A stretch of 64,000 nucleotides of DNA from Streptomyces scopuliridis RB72 (GTDB lineage: Bacteria > Actinomycetota > Actinomycetes > Streptomycetales > Streptomycetaceae). The stretch is taken from NCBI RefSeq assembly GCF_000718095.1, contig NZ_JOEI01000015.1:85039-149038 (forward strand), in the 5' to 3' direction. Numbering within the stretch: position 1 is the first letter of the stretch; every line of letters starts with the position of its first letter. Shown here piece by piece: positions 8,012 through 16,193 of the stretch. Both the position numbers and the translations under genes were made by a program. The notes beneath the pieces were generated by a model, which saw only the letters and a list, made by a program, of their open reading frames with translations, ran no database searches and had not been told where the DNA came from.

Positions 8012-10550
8012 TCCCGCCGCCACACAGCACGCCCGCTACGATCTCGCCGTCCTCGGCGCCGGCCCGGCCGGTCTCGCCGCCGCCGTCACGGCCGCCTCCG
8101 CCGGGGCCCGCGTCGCGCTGATCGACGCGGCCCCGCGTCCCGGCGGCCAGTACTGGCGCCACCGCCAGGGTGACAACGGGGCGTCGCACCACGGCTGGCC
8201 GGTATTCCAACGGCTCCTGCGCGGGCTCACCCACCATGCCGACCGGATCGAATACCTGCCGGGGCTCTCCGTCTGGCACATCGAGCGGACCGCCGAGGAG
8301 CCCCCGTACGGGTTCCGCACGCACACCGTTGCCACCGACGCCGTCCACGCCAGCCACACCATTGCCACCCACACCGCCCGCGACAGCACCGAGCGAGTCA
8401 TCGACAGCCGTACAGTCGTGATCGCCACCGGCGCCTACGACCGCCAACTGCCCTTCCCCGGCTGGACGTTGCCCGGCGTCTTCACGGCGGGCGGCGCGCA
8501 GGCGCTGCTGAAAGGGCAGGGCGTACGCGCCGGCCGGCGGATCGCGGTCGCCGGTACCGGCCCGTTCCTTCTCGCCGTCGCCGCCGGTCTCGCCGAGGCG
8601 GGCGCGGACGTCGTCGGGGTCTTCGAGGCCGGGCTGCCCACCGCCTTCGTACGGCATCCGCTCGCCGTGGCCCGTAACCCCGGCAAACTCGCCGAGGGCG
8701 CGGGGTTCCTCCGTACGCTGCTGCGCCACCGCGTGCCCTACCGGACCCGTACGACCGTGGTCGCCGCCCACGCCGCCCACGCCGCCCACGCCGCCCACGC
8801 CGCCCATGCCGCCCACGGTGCCCACGGCGAAGGCGAGGTCTCCGGGGTCACCGTGGCCGCGCTCGACGCGCGGTGGCGGACCGTACCGGGCAGCGAGCGC
8901 CGCCTGGACTGCGACACCCTCGCCGTCGGCTACGGCTTCACGCCCCAGATCGAGATCCCGCTCCAACTCGGCTGCGACACGCGCCGAGACATCGACGGAA
9001 GCCTGGTCGCCACCGCCGACTGCCGGCAGCTCAGCACGGTCCCCGGGGTCTATCTCGCCGGGGAGGTCTGCGGGGTCGGCGGCGCGGAGCTGTCCGTGAC
9101 CGAGGGCCGGCTCGCCGGACTCCACGCGGCGTACGCCACGGTCGGCGCCACCCCGGACCCGGCGGCGGTGCGCCGTCTCTCGCACCGGCGCGCGGCGCTG
9201 CGCTCCTTCGCCACCGCCCTGCACGAGGCGTATCCGGTGCGGCCGGGGTGGACCGGACGGATCGACGACGACACGGTGGTGTGCCGGTGCGAGGAGGTCA
9301 CGGCGGGCGCGATCACCGAGGTCATCGAGGAGTTGGGCGCCACCGATTCCCGTGCGGTGAAGTTGTTCGCGCGCCCCGGCATGGGGCTGTGCCAGGGGCG
9401 GGTCTGCGGGTACGCCACCAGTTGTCTGGTCGCCGCGCGCACCGGACGCGCTCCGACCGAGGACGATCTGCGCTCCATGGCGAGCAGGCCCATCGCGCAG
9501 CCGGTGCCGCTCGGTGCCCTGGCCGCGGCCGCGAAACCCGCCGCTCAGCCTCAGCAAAGCCGGCCGAATCAACAGAGTCTCCGTGGAGGTCGTATGAACG
9601 CGTCAGCGCCCGGGCAACCACAACCACAACCACAACGACAGCAACAACCTCACCGCAAGCCCTGGCACGGCGTGCTGGTCGCCACCGCGCTGCCGCTGCG
9701 CGACGGCTCCACCGGCCGGCTGGAGGTGGACTTCGACGGCTACTCCGACCACGTCAGCTGGCTCGCCGAGAACGGATGCGACGGTGTCACCCCGAACGGC
9801 TCGCTCGGCGAATACCAGACCCTCTCGCCGGAAGAACGCGCCCGTGTGGTGACCACGGCGGTCGAGACCGCCCCCGAGGGCTTCACGGTCATGCCCGGTG
9901 TGGCCGCCTACGGCGCCGACGAAGCCCGCCGCTGGGCCGAGCAGGCCGCCGAGGCGGGCGCCGCGGCCGTGATGCTGCTCCCGCCGAACTCCTACCGGGC
10001 CGACCCGCGCGCGGTGGTCGCGCACTACCGCGAGGTCGCCCGGGCCGGCCTGCCGGTCGTCGCGTACAACAACCCCTTCGACACCAAGGTCGATCTGGTG
10101 CCCGAACTGCTCGCGGAACTCCACGCCGAGGGACTGATCGTCGCCGTGAAGGAGTTCTCCGGCGATGTCCGCCGTAGCTACCGGATCGCCGAACTCGCCC
10201 CCGGTCTCGATGTGTTGTGCGGCGCCGACGATGTCGCGCTGGAGCTGGCCGTCGCGGGCGCTCCCGGCTGGGTCGCCGGTTATCCAAACGCGTTCCCCCG
10301 TGCCTCGGTCGCGCTGTGGCGCGCCGCCTCGGCCGGTGATCTGGAGACCGCGCTGCCGCTTTACCGGGCGCTGCACCCGCTGCTGCGCTGGGACTCCAGG
10401 ACGGAGTTCGTGCAGGCGATCAAGGCGAGCATGGATCTGGCGGGCCGCTACGGCGGTCCCTGCCGCCAGCCGCGCGTTCCGCTCACCCCCGAGCACGAGG
10501 AGATCGTGCGCCGGGCCACCGAGAAGGCGCTCGCGGAAGGGCTCGGGTAA
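7992..10550 (+). CDS. FAD/BFD dehydrogenase subunit reading in frame into DapA-family deaminase
   Basis: The open frame from ATG 7992 (GGAGGGAGCGGGCC upstream) runs 852 codons to TAA at 10550. Residues 1-510 are an HcnB-like alpha subunit: FAD motif LAVLGAGPAGLAAAV (about 17), NAD-like motif RIAVAGTGPFLLAVA, and a C-terminal BFD-like [2Fe-2S] site with VCRCEEV and GLCQGRVC. A His/Ala repeat (AAH x6-7) interrupts the middle. After residue 510 a Gln/Pro linker leads without a stop into a complete DapA-family enzyme. Homologous operons normally encode these separately, so this is either a true fusion or a lost stop codon. The internal start at 9594 has its own ribosome site, so both a fusion and a free deaminase may be made. 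Confidence 0.75.
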   Translation: MTISRADPAATQHARYDLAVLGAGPAGLAAAVTAASAGARVALIDAAPRPGGQYWRHRQGDNGASHHGWPVFQRLLRGLTHHADRIEYLPGLSVWHIERTAEEPPYGFRTHTVATDAVHASHTIATHTARDSTERVIDSRTVVIATGAYDRQLPFPGWTLPGVFTAGGAQALLKGQGVRAGRRIAVAGTGPFLLAVAAGLAEAGADVVGVFEAGLPTAFVRHPLAVARNPGKLAEGAGFLRTLLRHRVPYRTRTTVVAAHAAHAAHAAHAAHAAHGAHGEGEVSGVTVAALDARWRTVPGSERRLDCDTLAVGYGFTPQIEIPLQLGCDTRRDIDGSLVATADCRQLSTVPGVYLAGEVCGVGGAELSVTEGRLAGLHAAYATVGATPDPAAVRRLSHRRAALRSFATALHEAYPVRPGWTGRIDDDTVVCRCEEVTAGAITEVIEELGATDSRAVKLFARPGMGLCQGRVCGYATSCLVAARTGRAPTEDDLRSMASRPIAQPVPLGALAAAAKPAAQPQQSRPNQQSLRGGRMNASAPGQPQPQPQRQQQPHRKPWHGVLVATALPLRDGSTGRLEVDFDGYSDHVSWLAENGCDGVTPNGSLGEYQTLSPEERARVVTTAVETAPEGFTVMPGVAAYGADEARRWAEQAAEAGAAAVMLLPPNSYRADPRAVVAHYREVARAGLPVVAYNNPFDTKVDLVPELLAELHAEGLIVAVKEFSGDVRRSYRIAELAPGLDVLCGADDVALELAVAGAPGWVAGYPNAFPRASVALWRAASAGDLETALPLYRALHPLLRWDSRTEFVQAIKASMDLAGRYGGPCRQPRVPLTPEHEEIVRRATEKALAEGLG
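8763..8825 (+). repeat. 9-bp coding minisatellite (Ala-Ala-His repeat)
   Basis: Seven in-frame units of GCCGCCCAC (the last two slightly diverged) encode a His-rich Ala-Ala-His run inside the FAD/BFD subunit. The unit length is a multiple of three, so copy number can change without breaking the frame. The segment lies between the second dinucleotide fold and the FAD C-terminal part, probably in a surface loop. Confidence 0.9.
9594..10550 (+). CDS. Pyrroline-4-hydroxy-2-carboxylate deaminase-like (DHDPS/NAL family), internal start
   Basis: 318 residues from ATG 9594, with GGAGGT five bases upstream (CGTGGAGGTCGT). TIM-barrel class I lyase of the DapA family: substrate motif TPNGSLGEY, catalytic Tyr at about 158 in VVAYNNP, and Schiff-base Lys at about 186 in IVAVKEFSGD. 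In hydroxyproline catabolism this family converts pyrroline-4-hydroxy-2-carboxylate to alpha-ketoglutarate semialdehyde. The N-terminal 22 residues are a Gln-Pro tract (CAACCA repeats, 9615-9648). It lies in frame with the upstream flavin subunit, with no stop codon between them. Confidence 0.75.
   Translation: MNASAPGQPQPQPQRQQQPHRKPWHGVLVATALPLRDGSTGRLEVDFDGYSDHVSWLAENGCDGVTPNGSLGEYQTLSPEERARVVTTAVETAPEGFTVMPGVAAYGADEARRWAEQAAEAGAAAVMLLPPNSYRADPRAVVAHYREVARAGLPVVAYNNPFDTKVDLVPELLAELHAEGLIVAVKEFSGDVRRSYRIAELAPGLDVLCGADDVALELAVAGAPGWVAGYPNAFPRASVALWRAASAGDLETALPLYRALHPLLRWDSRTEFVQAIKASMDLAGRYGGPCRQPRVPLTPEHEEIVRRATEKALAEGLG
9615..9648 (+). repeat. CAACCA coding repeat (Gln-Pro tract)
   Basis: Three CAACCA units followed by CAACGACAGCAACAACC encode a Gln/Pro/Arg run at the N-terminus of the deaminase, or in the linker if the fusion is made. 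It is unlike typical Streptomyces codon use in being rich in CAA and CCA. Confidence 0.8.
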
Positions 10551-10555
10551 ACCGT

Positions 10556-11683
10556 ATGCGCAGCAGCAGGGTCTTCCACGCGGTCGATTCCCACACCGAG
10601 GGCATGCCCACCCGGGTCATCACCGGCGGCGTCGGTGTGGTGCCCGGCGCCACCATGTCCGACCGGCGCCGCTACTTCATCGAACACCTCGACCACATCC
10701 GTAAGTTCCTGATGAACGAGCCCCGCGGCCACGCGGCGATGAGCGGGGCCATCCTGCAGCCGCCCACCCGCCCCGACGCCGACTACGGCGTGCTCTACAT
10801 CGAGACCTCCGGCTGTCTGCCGATGTGCGGCCACGGCACCATCGGTGTCGCCACCGTCCTCGTGGAGACCGGCATGGTCGAGGTCACCGAACCGGTCACC
10901 ACCATCCGCCTCGACACCCCCGCCGGGCTGGTCGTCGCCCAGGTCCGGGTGACGGACGGAGCGGCGACGTCGGTCGTCCTGCGCAACGTACCGTCGTTCG
11001 CGCTCGGTCTCGACCGTACGGTACGGGTCGAGCCCTGGGGCGACATCCCGTACGACCTCGCCTTCGGCGGCAACTTCTACGCCATCGTCCAACTGGACAA
11101 GCTGGGCATCCCGTTCGCGCGGACGGAGAAGCAGCGCATCCTCGACGCGGGCCTCGCCATCATGGCCGCGGTCAACGACCAGGACCGTCCCGTCCACCCC
11201 CTCGACCCCGAGATCAACGGCTGCCATCACGTGTATCTCGCCGCCCCCGGGTCGGACGCCAGGCACTCCCGGCACGCCATGGTCATCCACCCGGGCATGT
11301 TCGACCGCTCGCCCTGTGGCACCGGCACCAGCGCCCGTATGGCCCAGCTGCACGCCCGCGGCGAACTCGCGCTCGACACCGACTTCGACAACGAGTCGTT
11401 CATCGGTACGCACTTCACGGGCCGTCTCATCGAAGAGGGCGTCCTCGGCGGACACGACGTTCCCGGCGGACAAGACGTTTCCGCCGCACCGGACGTTCCT
11501 GCCGCACCGGACGTTCCCGCCGCACCGGACGTTCCCGCCGCACTGGACGTGCCCGGCGGCCAGGAAGCGCCTCGCGGCCTGACCACCGTGATCCCCACCA
11601 TCGAGGGCCGCGCCTGGATCACCGGCACCGCCCAGTACCACTACGACCCGGACGACCCGTTCCCCGAAGGCTTCGAGTTATGA
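10556..11683 (+). CDS. 4-hydroxyproline epimerase / proline racemase family
   Basis: 375 residues from ATG 10556, five bases after the previous stop. Both catalytic cysteines are present: Cys91 in PMCGHGTIG and Cys254 in DRSPCGTGTSA. The epimerase interconverts trans-4-hydroxy-L-proline and cis-4-hydroxy-D-proline by two-base chemistry, the first step of the pathway. With the downstream dehydrogenase and deaminase this points to epimerase rather than proline racemase. Near residues 301-336 there is an unusual six-unit insertion (DVPAAP type) encoded by an 18-bp repeat, between FIGTHFTGRLIEEGVLGGH and the C-terminal strand EGRAWITGTAQYHYD. The stop overlaps an out-of-frame ATG. Confidence 0.88.
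   Translation: MRSSRVFHAVDSHTEGMPTRVITGGVGVVPGATMSDRRRYFIEHLDHIRKFLMNEPRGHAAMSGAILQPPTRPDADYGVLYIETSGCLPMCGHGTIGVATVLVETGMVEVTEPVTTIRLDTPAGLVVAQVRVTDGAATSVVLRNVPSFALGLDRTVRVEPWGDIPYDLAFGGNFYAIVQLDKLGIPFARTEKQRILDAGLAIMAAVNDQDRPVHPLDPEINGCHHVYLAAPGSDARHSRHAMVIHPGMFDRSPCGTGTSARMAQLHARGELALDTDFDNESFIGTHFTGRLIEEGVLGGHDVPGGQDVSAAPDVPAAPDVPAAPDVPAALDVPGGQEAPRGLTTVIPTIEGRAWITGTAQYHYDPDDPFPEGFEL
11456..11563 (+). repeat. 18-bp coding minisatellite, six units
   Basis: Six 18-base units with consensus GACGTTCCCGCCGCACCG begin at 11456, 11474, 11492, 11510, 11528 and 11546. They encode Asp-Val-Pro-Gly-Gly-Gln, Asp-Val-Ser-Ala-Ala-Pro, Asp-Val-Pro-Ala-Ala-Pro twice, Asp-Val-Pro-Ala-Ala-Leu and again Asp-Val-Pro-Gly-Gly-Gln. 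The insertion lies away from both catalytic cysteines. Confidence 0.9.
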
Positions 11684-11703
11684 CCGTACGAAGGAGAAGT
11701 CCC

Positions 11704-12411
11704 ATGCCCGAGGGCGACCACATCACACCGGTACTGCCCTCGTTCAGCCGCCGGCGCAATCTCCGTGAGGAGATCATCGAAACGCTGCGCGGTGCGGTGA
11801 TCTCCGGTCAACTGCGCCCCGGCGTCGTCTACTCGGCGCCCAGCCTGGCCGAACAGTTCGGTGTCTCCTCCACCCCTGTACGGGAGGCGATGCTCGATCT
11901 CGCACGCGAGGGGCTGGTCGACATCGTCCGTAACAAGGGCTTCCGGGTCACCGAACTGTCCGACGCCGACCTCGATGACATCACGCACCTGCGCGCCCTC
12001 ATCGAAATCCCCACCGTGCGGCGGATCGCCGAGGCGGGCGTCGATCCCGCCGTCATCGAGCGACTGCGCCCGCTGGCCACGGCCATCGAGGACGCCGCCC
12101 GCCGTCAGGACCTCATCGCCCATGTCACGATCGACATGGAGTTCCATCTCACGCTGCTGGGGCTGACCGGCAACACCTATCTGGTCGAGACCGTCCGTTC
12201 CCTCCGCTCCCGGTCACGGATCTACGGCCTCAAGATCCTGGCCGAGCACGACGAGCTCATCCCCTCCTCGCACGAGCACTCCGAACTCCTCGACCTGATC
12301 AAGGAGGGGGACGCGGATGGCGCGGAGCAGCTGATGAGGCGTCATATCGGCCATGTCCGTGGCATCTGGGCGGAGGAGTCCGCCGCGGAGGACGAGGAGA
12401 GCCACCCCTGA
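11704..12411 (+). CDS. GntR-family (FCD) regulator of the hydroxyproline operon
   Basis: 235 residues from ATG 11704, with GAAGGAGAAG upstream; an upstream ATG at 11680 overlapping the epimerase stop is less likely. The winged helix-turn-helix is at about 20-80 (LAEQFGVSSTPVREAMLDLAREGLV). The remaining helices form an FCD ligand-binding domain, with metal-type residues in LRALIEIPTVRRIA and MEFHLTLLGLTGN and in HEHSELLDLIKEGD. Position as the last gene of the operon suggests autoregulation and induction by a pathway intermediate. The palindrome at 6510-6523 is the most likely operator. Confidence 0.85.
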   Translation: MPEGDHITPVLPSFSRRRNLREEIIETLRGAVISGQLRPGVVYSAPSLAEQFGVSSTPVREAMLDLAREGLVDIVRNKGFRVTELSDADLDDITHLRALIEIPTVRRIAEAGVDPAVIERLRPLATAIEDAARRQDLIAHVTIDMEFHLTLLGLTGNTYLVETVRSLRSRSRIYGLKILAEHDELIPSSHEHSELLDLIKEGDADGAEQLMRRHIGHVRGIWAEESAAEDEESHP

Positions 12412-12412
12412 G

Positions 12413-12871
12413 CCGCTTCGACGACTGGATGACGGGCATCGGCACGGACGGGCTCCTCGGCCGTCTCGCCCTGCTGAACCGCTCCTCCGACCGCCCGCTG
12501 AGCCATCAGGAGCTGGTGGAGATCGCGCTGTTCCTGTTCGTGTCCGGCCTCGGAAACCCGGCCGGGTTCCTGGCCCTCTGCGGTCTGGTGCTGGCACGCG
12601 ACCCGGAGCTGGCCGCCCGGCTGAGGCGGGAGCCGCGGGCACTGCCCGGCGCGCTGGAGGAGCTGTACCGCTGGTCCGTCATGCTGGGCGATTCGATTAC
12701 GCGTATCGCACGGGAGGACGCCGAGGTCGGCGGAGTCCCGGTCCCCGCCGGTGAGCTGGTGCTGATCTCCATCGACGCGGCCAATCGCGACCCGGCCGTT
12801 TTCGACTCGCCTGATCGGCTGGACATCGACCGTCGGCCGCCGGTGCCGCATCTCCGGTTCGGACAGGACCT
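12413..12871 (+). pseudogene. Cytochrome P450 remnant, both ends missing
   Basis: Reading from 12413 (LSRFDDWMTGIG) there is about 150 residues of P450: an I-helix region (LVEIALFLFVSGLGNPAGFL, without the usual AGxxT), an ExxR-like segment in ALEELYRWSV, and the strand region VPVPAGELVLISIDAANRDPAVF. It breaks at PHLRFGQDLGHRR, where the haem-binding Cys should appear. About 200 N-terminal and 70 C-terminal residues are absent. It starts immediately after the GntR stop and meets the convergent A-T-R gene, whose stop lies at 12870-12872. The frame stays open far beyond, but only as antisense of that gene. Confidence 0.7.
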
Positions 12872-15800
12872 AGGACACCGTCGCCGCCGCGCCGACCGGC
12901 GCGACCGCGGGCCGCGTCATATAGCCCGAGGTGAAGAAGTACTCCAGATAGCGGTCGAGCATCACCGAGTCCACCGGCGGGCAGTCCAGCCCGCTCCCAG
13001 CCAGAGCCGCTTCGGTGTTACGGCGGCTCAGCCGGGGGAAGACGCCGTCCAGATACATCTCCTTGACCGAGATGTCGCCCTGGTTCGCCCGGTCCACGCA
13101 GAGGGACACGAAGGGCGCGGTCGGGCTGGTGGGATGGCGCGAGACATGACGTACCAGCTCGCCCACCCACTCCCCGTACGGCAGCATGCGCATCTCGCAC
13201 CCCGCCGCGCGCATCCGGTCCAGTACGTCACGCAGCACGGCCGGGCGCGGATTGGTGAGGTGGTACACCCGGTCCGTGGCGCGGTGCCGGGTGGCGATAT
13301 ATACGACGGACTCCGCGACATGATCGACCGGTACGAAGTCCATCGGCAGCGCGATGTCGGGAGCGAGCCCTGTCTCCGCGATGGTCTTGAACAGCGAGCA
13401 GATCGCGGTCTCCGTGTTGCAGGCGCCGTGCAGCCGGTCCCCGGTGACCTCGTACGGACGGTAGACGGCGACCGGAAGTCCCTGCTCCGCCGCGTTGCGC
13501 AGCAGGCCCTCGGCGACCCACTTGCTCTCGGCGTACCCCATCGTGAGCCGGTCCGCGTGGTCCAGCCGTACGTCCTCGTCGACCTCGCGCGCACCGGCGG
13601 TGCCGAAGCCGGCGAGGACCGCCACCGTGGACAGGAAGTGCACCGGCACCCGGCGGGGGGCCGCCAGTCCGATGATCTCGCGGGTGCCTTCGACATTGGC
13701 GGCCCGCAGGGCGCTGTAGGGATAGAGGAAGTTGACCTGGGCGCCGTTGTGCACGATCAGATCCAGACACGCGGCCAGACCGTCGGCGTGTTCCGGGGAC
13801 AGACCGAGTCCGGGAGCGGCGAGGTCCGCGGGGAAGCAGACCAGCCGCTGCCGCGCCGCGTCGTCCGCGCGCAGGCCGTAGCGGGTGAGCGCGGCCAGGA
13901 CGCGTCGCTCCGCGTGCGCCGCGCCCGAGGCCCGTACCGGGCAGTGGATACGGGCCGTGGTGTCCCGCAGCAGCCGGTCCAGGAGGAACGCCCCGACGAA
14001 ACCGCTGGCGCCGGTGAGCAGGACGTCCGAGGGGTCGCCGGGCTGGGGGAGTGGCGTCCGGGCGGGCGGCAGCGAGAAGCCGAGTGCGGTCTCGCGTACG
14101 AAGTCGACCTCCGCCTCCGGGGCCCCCGGCGCGGTGCCCGCCTGCCGCAGGCCGGCCGGCCGGCGGAGATGGGCGCCGACGGCGGCCGCGAAACCCTCCA
14201 GCGTCGGATCGGAGAGCAGCGCCCGGATCAGGCCGCTGCCGAGCGCCGCGTCGAGATTCAGCAACGCGAGCGTACGGGCGACGACTTCGGCCGCCAGCAG
14301 GGAATCGCCCCCGATGAGAAAGAAGTTGTCCGTGGGCGCGGGACGTACGCGCAGCACCAGCTGCCACACCTCGGCCAGCGCCTCCAGCGGACCGTCCGCC
14401 TCCGCGCCGGGGCCGGACCGGGTCTCCCGGCCCGGCCCGGAGCCGTACCGGGCGTCTTCCCTCGTCTCCCCGCGCGGCGCGCTCACCTCGTCGTGCCGCG
14501 ACTCGGCCAGCAGGCGTTTGCGGTCGACCTTGCCGCCGCTGGTCACCGGGAACCGGTCCCGTGCGATGAGCGTCGGCACCGCCTGGGCCGGCAGCCACCG
14601 CACGCAGTGCCTCCGCAGCGCGTCCACCGGAAGGGTGCCGCCGGGCCGCGCGGGGGTGAGATAGGCGGCCAGGACACCGTCGCGGAGTTCCACGACGGCC
14701 TCGCCGACCTCGGCGTGACTGCGCAACCGCGCCTCGACCTCGTCCAGTTCGATGCGCTGGCCGCGCACTTTGACCTGACGGTCCAGCCGCCCCCGGTACT
14801 CCAGCGGACCGTCGGGGCCCCGTACGACACGGTCACCGGTCCGGTACAGCCGGCCACCCGGGTCGACGGGCAGGCTGACGAACCGTTCCGCCGTCAGCTC
14901 CGCGTCCCCGATGTACTCCAGCGCCAGGCCGTCCCCGCCCACGTACAGCTCGCCCTCCTCGTCCGGCGCGGCGGGCGTGCCGTCCGGGCGCAATACGTGG
15001 CAGGTGGAGGTGGCGAAGGGGCGGCCGATGGGAACGCGGGTCTCGTCGCCGGTGAGCTTCGGCAGGACGTACGCGGTGGACACCACGCTGTTCTCGGTGG
15101 GCCCGTAGAAGTTGACGAGGGTCGTGCCGGGGCAGGCGGTCTGTACGGCGCGGGCGAGGCCGGGGTCCATCGCCTCCCCGCCGGCGGACGCGAACCGCAG
15201 TCCGCTCAGGGCGCCGGGCCGGGTCCTGGCCAGATGGTGGAAGACGCTGGTGGTGAGGTAGGCGACGGTCACGCCGTGCGTACGGAACCGCTCCTCCAGG
15301 ACGGCGGGCGCGAGCAGTTCCTCCCGGTCCACCAGTACGAGGCAGGCGCCGCCGAGCAGTCCGCTCCAGATCTCGATCGTGGAGGCGTCGGAGGAGAGGC
15401 CGTAGCCATGCAGCACTCCGTCGCCGGGGCCCGGCGGGGGTAGTTGGGGATCCGACAGGACCAGCTGGGCCACACCGCGGTGTGCGATCGCGACGGGCTT
15501 CGGCCTGCCCGTGGAGCCGGAGGTGAACATCACATAGGCGCGGTCGGTCGCCGCCGCGACCGGCGGCGGGGCGCCATTCGCGGCGTCCGGAGGAGCGGCG
15601 TCGGTGACCCGGTCGAGCTCGACACGCGTGTGCAGGCCGCGGATACGGCGGGTGCTGCCGGGCAGGACGACGGCGACATGGACGCCCGCGTCCTCGGCCA
15701 TCGCCCGCAGCCGGGCCGGCGGATGGTCCTCGTCGAGGGGTACGTAGGCGCAGCCGGCTTTGAGGATGCCCAGGAACGCGACCAGCGCCTCCAGCGAGCG

Positions 15801-16160
15801 GCTGCCGCACACCCCCACCGCCGAGCCCGGTTCGACACCGGCGGCGAGCAGCCGGGCCGCGAGGCGGTCGGAGCCGGCGCTGAGCTGCCCGTATGTCATG
15901 ACGCGGTCCCGGTGGCGGGCCGCGAGCGCGAGCGGGGCGGCCGCGGCGCGCGCTTCGAAGAGCTCCGGGAGGCCGCTGTTCCGTGGATAGCCGGGGTCCA
16001 GCAGGGCGGAGTCCGGCGGGTCGCCGGGGTCCGGAGGATGGCCGGGACTCGGAGGGTGCCCGAAGCCCGCGGTGAGCGGCGTGACGGCCGGTCCGAGGCG
16101 GCCGGTCGTGGGGTCGGGATGGCTGTCGATACCGTCCGTGCGGGGGTCGGTGTCGGTCAT
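12870..16160 (-). CDS. Adenylation-thiolation-thioester reductase NRPS-like enzyme
   Basis: 1096 residues from ATG 16160 (GGAAGG upstream). Adenylation domain about 60-560: FTSGSTGRPKPVAI (A3), DASTIEIW (A4), FYGPTENSV (A5), YRTGDRV (A7), GGKVDRKRL (A10). By eye the specificity residues read roughly D-A-I-Y-A-A-F-V-V-K, which I cannot assign to a substrate. Carrier domain with phosphopantetheine Ser near 620 (NFFLIGGDSLLAAEV). Reductase domain from about 710: VLLTGASGFVGAFL for NADPH, and YAESK near 875 as catalytic Tyr/Lys. It would activate an amino or carboxylic acid and release it reductively as aldehyde or alcohol. No condensation domain, so it acts on a single substrate. It is 33 bases behind the PPOX gene, probably one operon. 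Confidence 0.88.
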   Translation of the reverse strand: MTDTDPRTDGIDSHPDPTTGRLGPAVTPLTAGFGHPPSPGHPPDPGDPPDSALLDPGYPRNSGLPELFEARAAAAPLALAARHRDRVMTYGQLSAGSDRLAARLLAAGVEPGSAVGVCGSRSLEALVAFLGILKAGCAYVPLDEDHPPARLRAMAEDAGVHVAVVLPGSTRRIRGLHTRVELDRVTDAAPPDAANGAPPPVAAATDRAYVMFTSGSTGRPKPVAIAHRGVAQLVLSDPQLPPPGPGDGVLHGYGLSSDASTIEIWSGLLGGACLVLVDREELLAPAVLEERFRTHGVTVAYLTTSVFHHLARTRPGALSGLRFASAGGEAMDPGLARAVQTACPGTTLVNFYGPTENSVVSTAYVLPKLTGDETRVPIGRPFATSTCHVLRPDGTPAAPDEEGELYVGGDGLALEYIGDAELTAERFVSLPVDPGGRLYRTGDRVVRGPDGPLEYRGRLDRQVKVRGQRIELDEVEARLRSHAEVGEAVVELRDGVLAAYLTPARPGGTLPVDALRRHCVRWLPAQAVPTLIARDRFPVTSGGKVDRKRLLAESRHDEVSAPRGETREDARYGSGPGRETRSGPGAEADGPLEALAEVWQLVLRVRPAPTDNFFLIGGDSLLAAEVVARTLALLNLDAALGSGLIRALLSDPTLEGFAAAVGAHLRRPAGLRQAGTAPGAPEAEVDFVRETALGFSLPPARTPLPQPGDPSDVLLTGASGFVGAFLLDRLLRDTTARIHCPVRASGAAHAERRVLAALTRYGLRADDAARQRLVCFPADLAAPGLGLSPEHADGLAACLDLIVHNGAQVNFLYPYSALRAANVEGTREIIGLAAPRRVPVHFLSTVAVLAGFGTAGAREVDEDVRLDHADRLTMGYAESKWVAEGLLRNAAEQGLPVAVYRPYEVTGDRLHGACNTETAICSLFKTIAETGLAPDIALPMDFVPVDHVAESVVYIATRHRATDRVYHLTNPRPAVLRDVLDRMRAAGCEMRMLPYGEWVGELVRHVSRHPTSPTAPFVSLCVDRANQGDISVKEMYLDGVFPRLSRRNTEAALAGSGLDCPPVDSVMLDRYLEYFFTSGYMTRPAVAPVGAAATVS

Positions 16161-16193
16161 GCGGTTCTGCCTTCCGTCGCTGTCGGGGGCGGG

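Noticed and set aside
10556..11683. Proline racemase instead of hydroxyproline epimerase
   Set aside because: Both share the two-cysteine mechanism, but the adjacent D-hydroxyproline dehydrogenase subunits and pyrroline-hydroxycarboxylate deaminase make the epimerase assignment far more likely. A direct assay would settle it.
12429..15443. 1004-codon plus-strand open frame beginning in the P450 remnant
   Set aside because: Only the first 150 codons resemble a P450. From 12870 on the frame is antisense to the A-T-R gene and has shadow-like composition.
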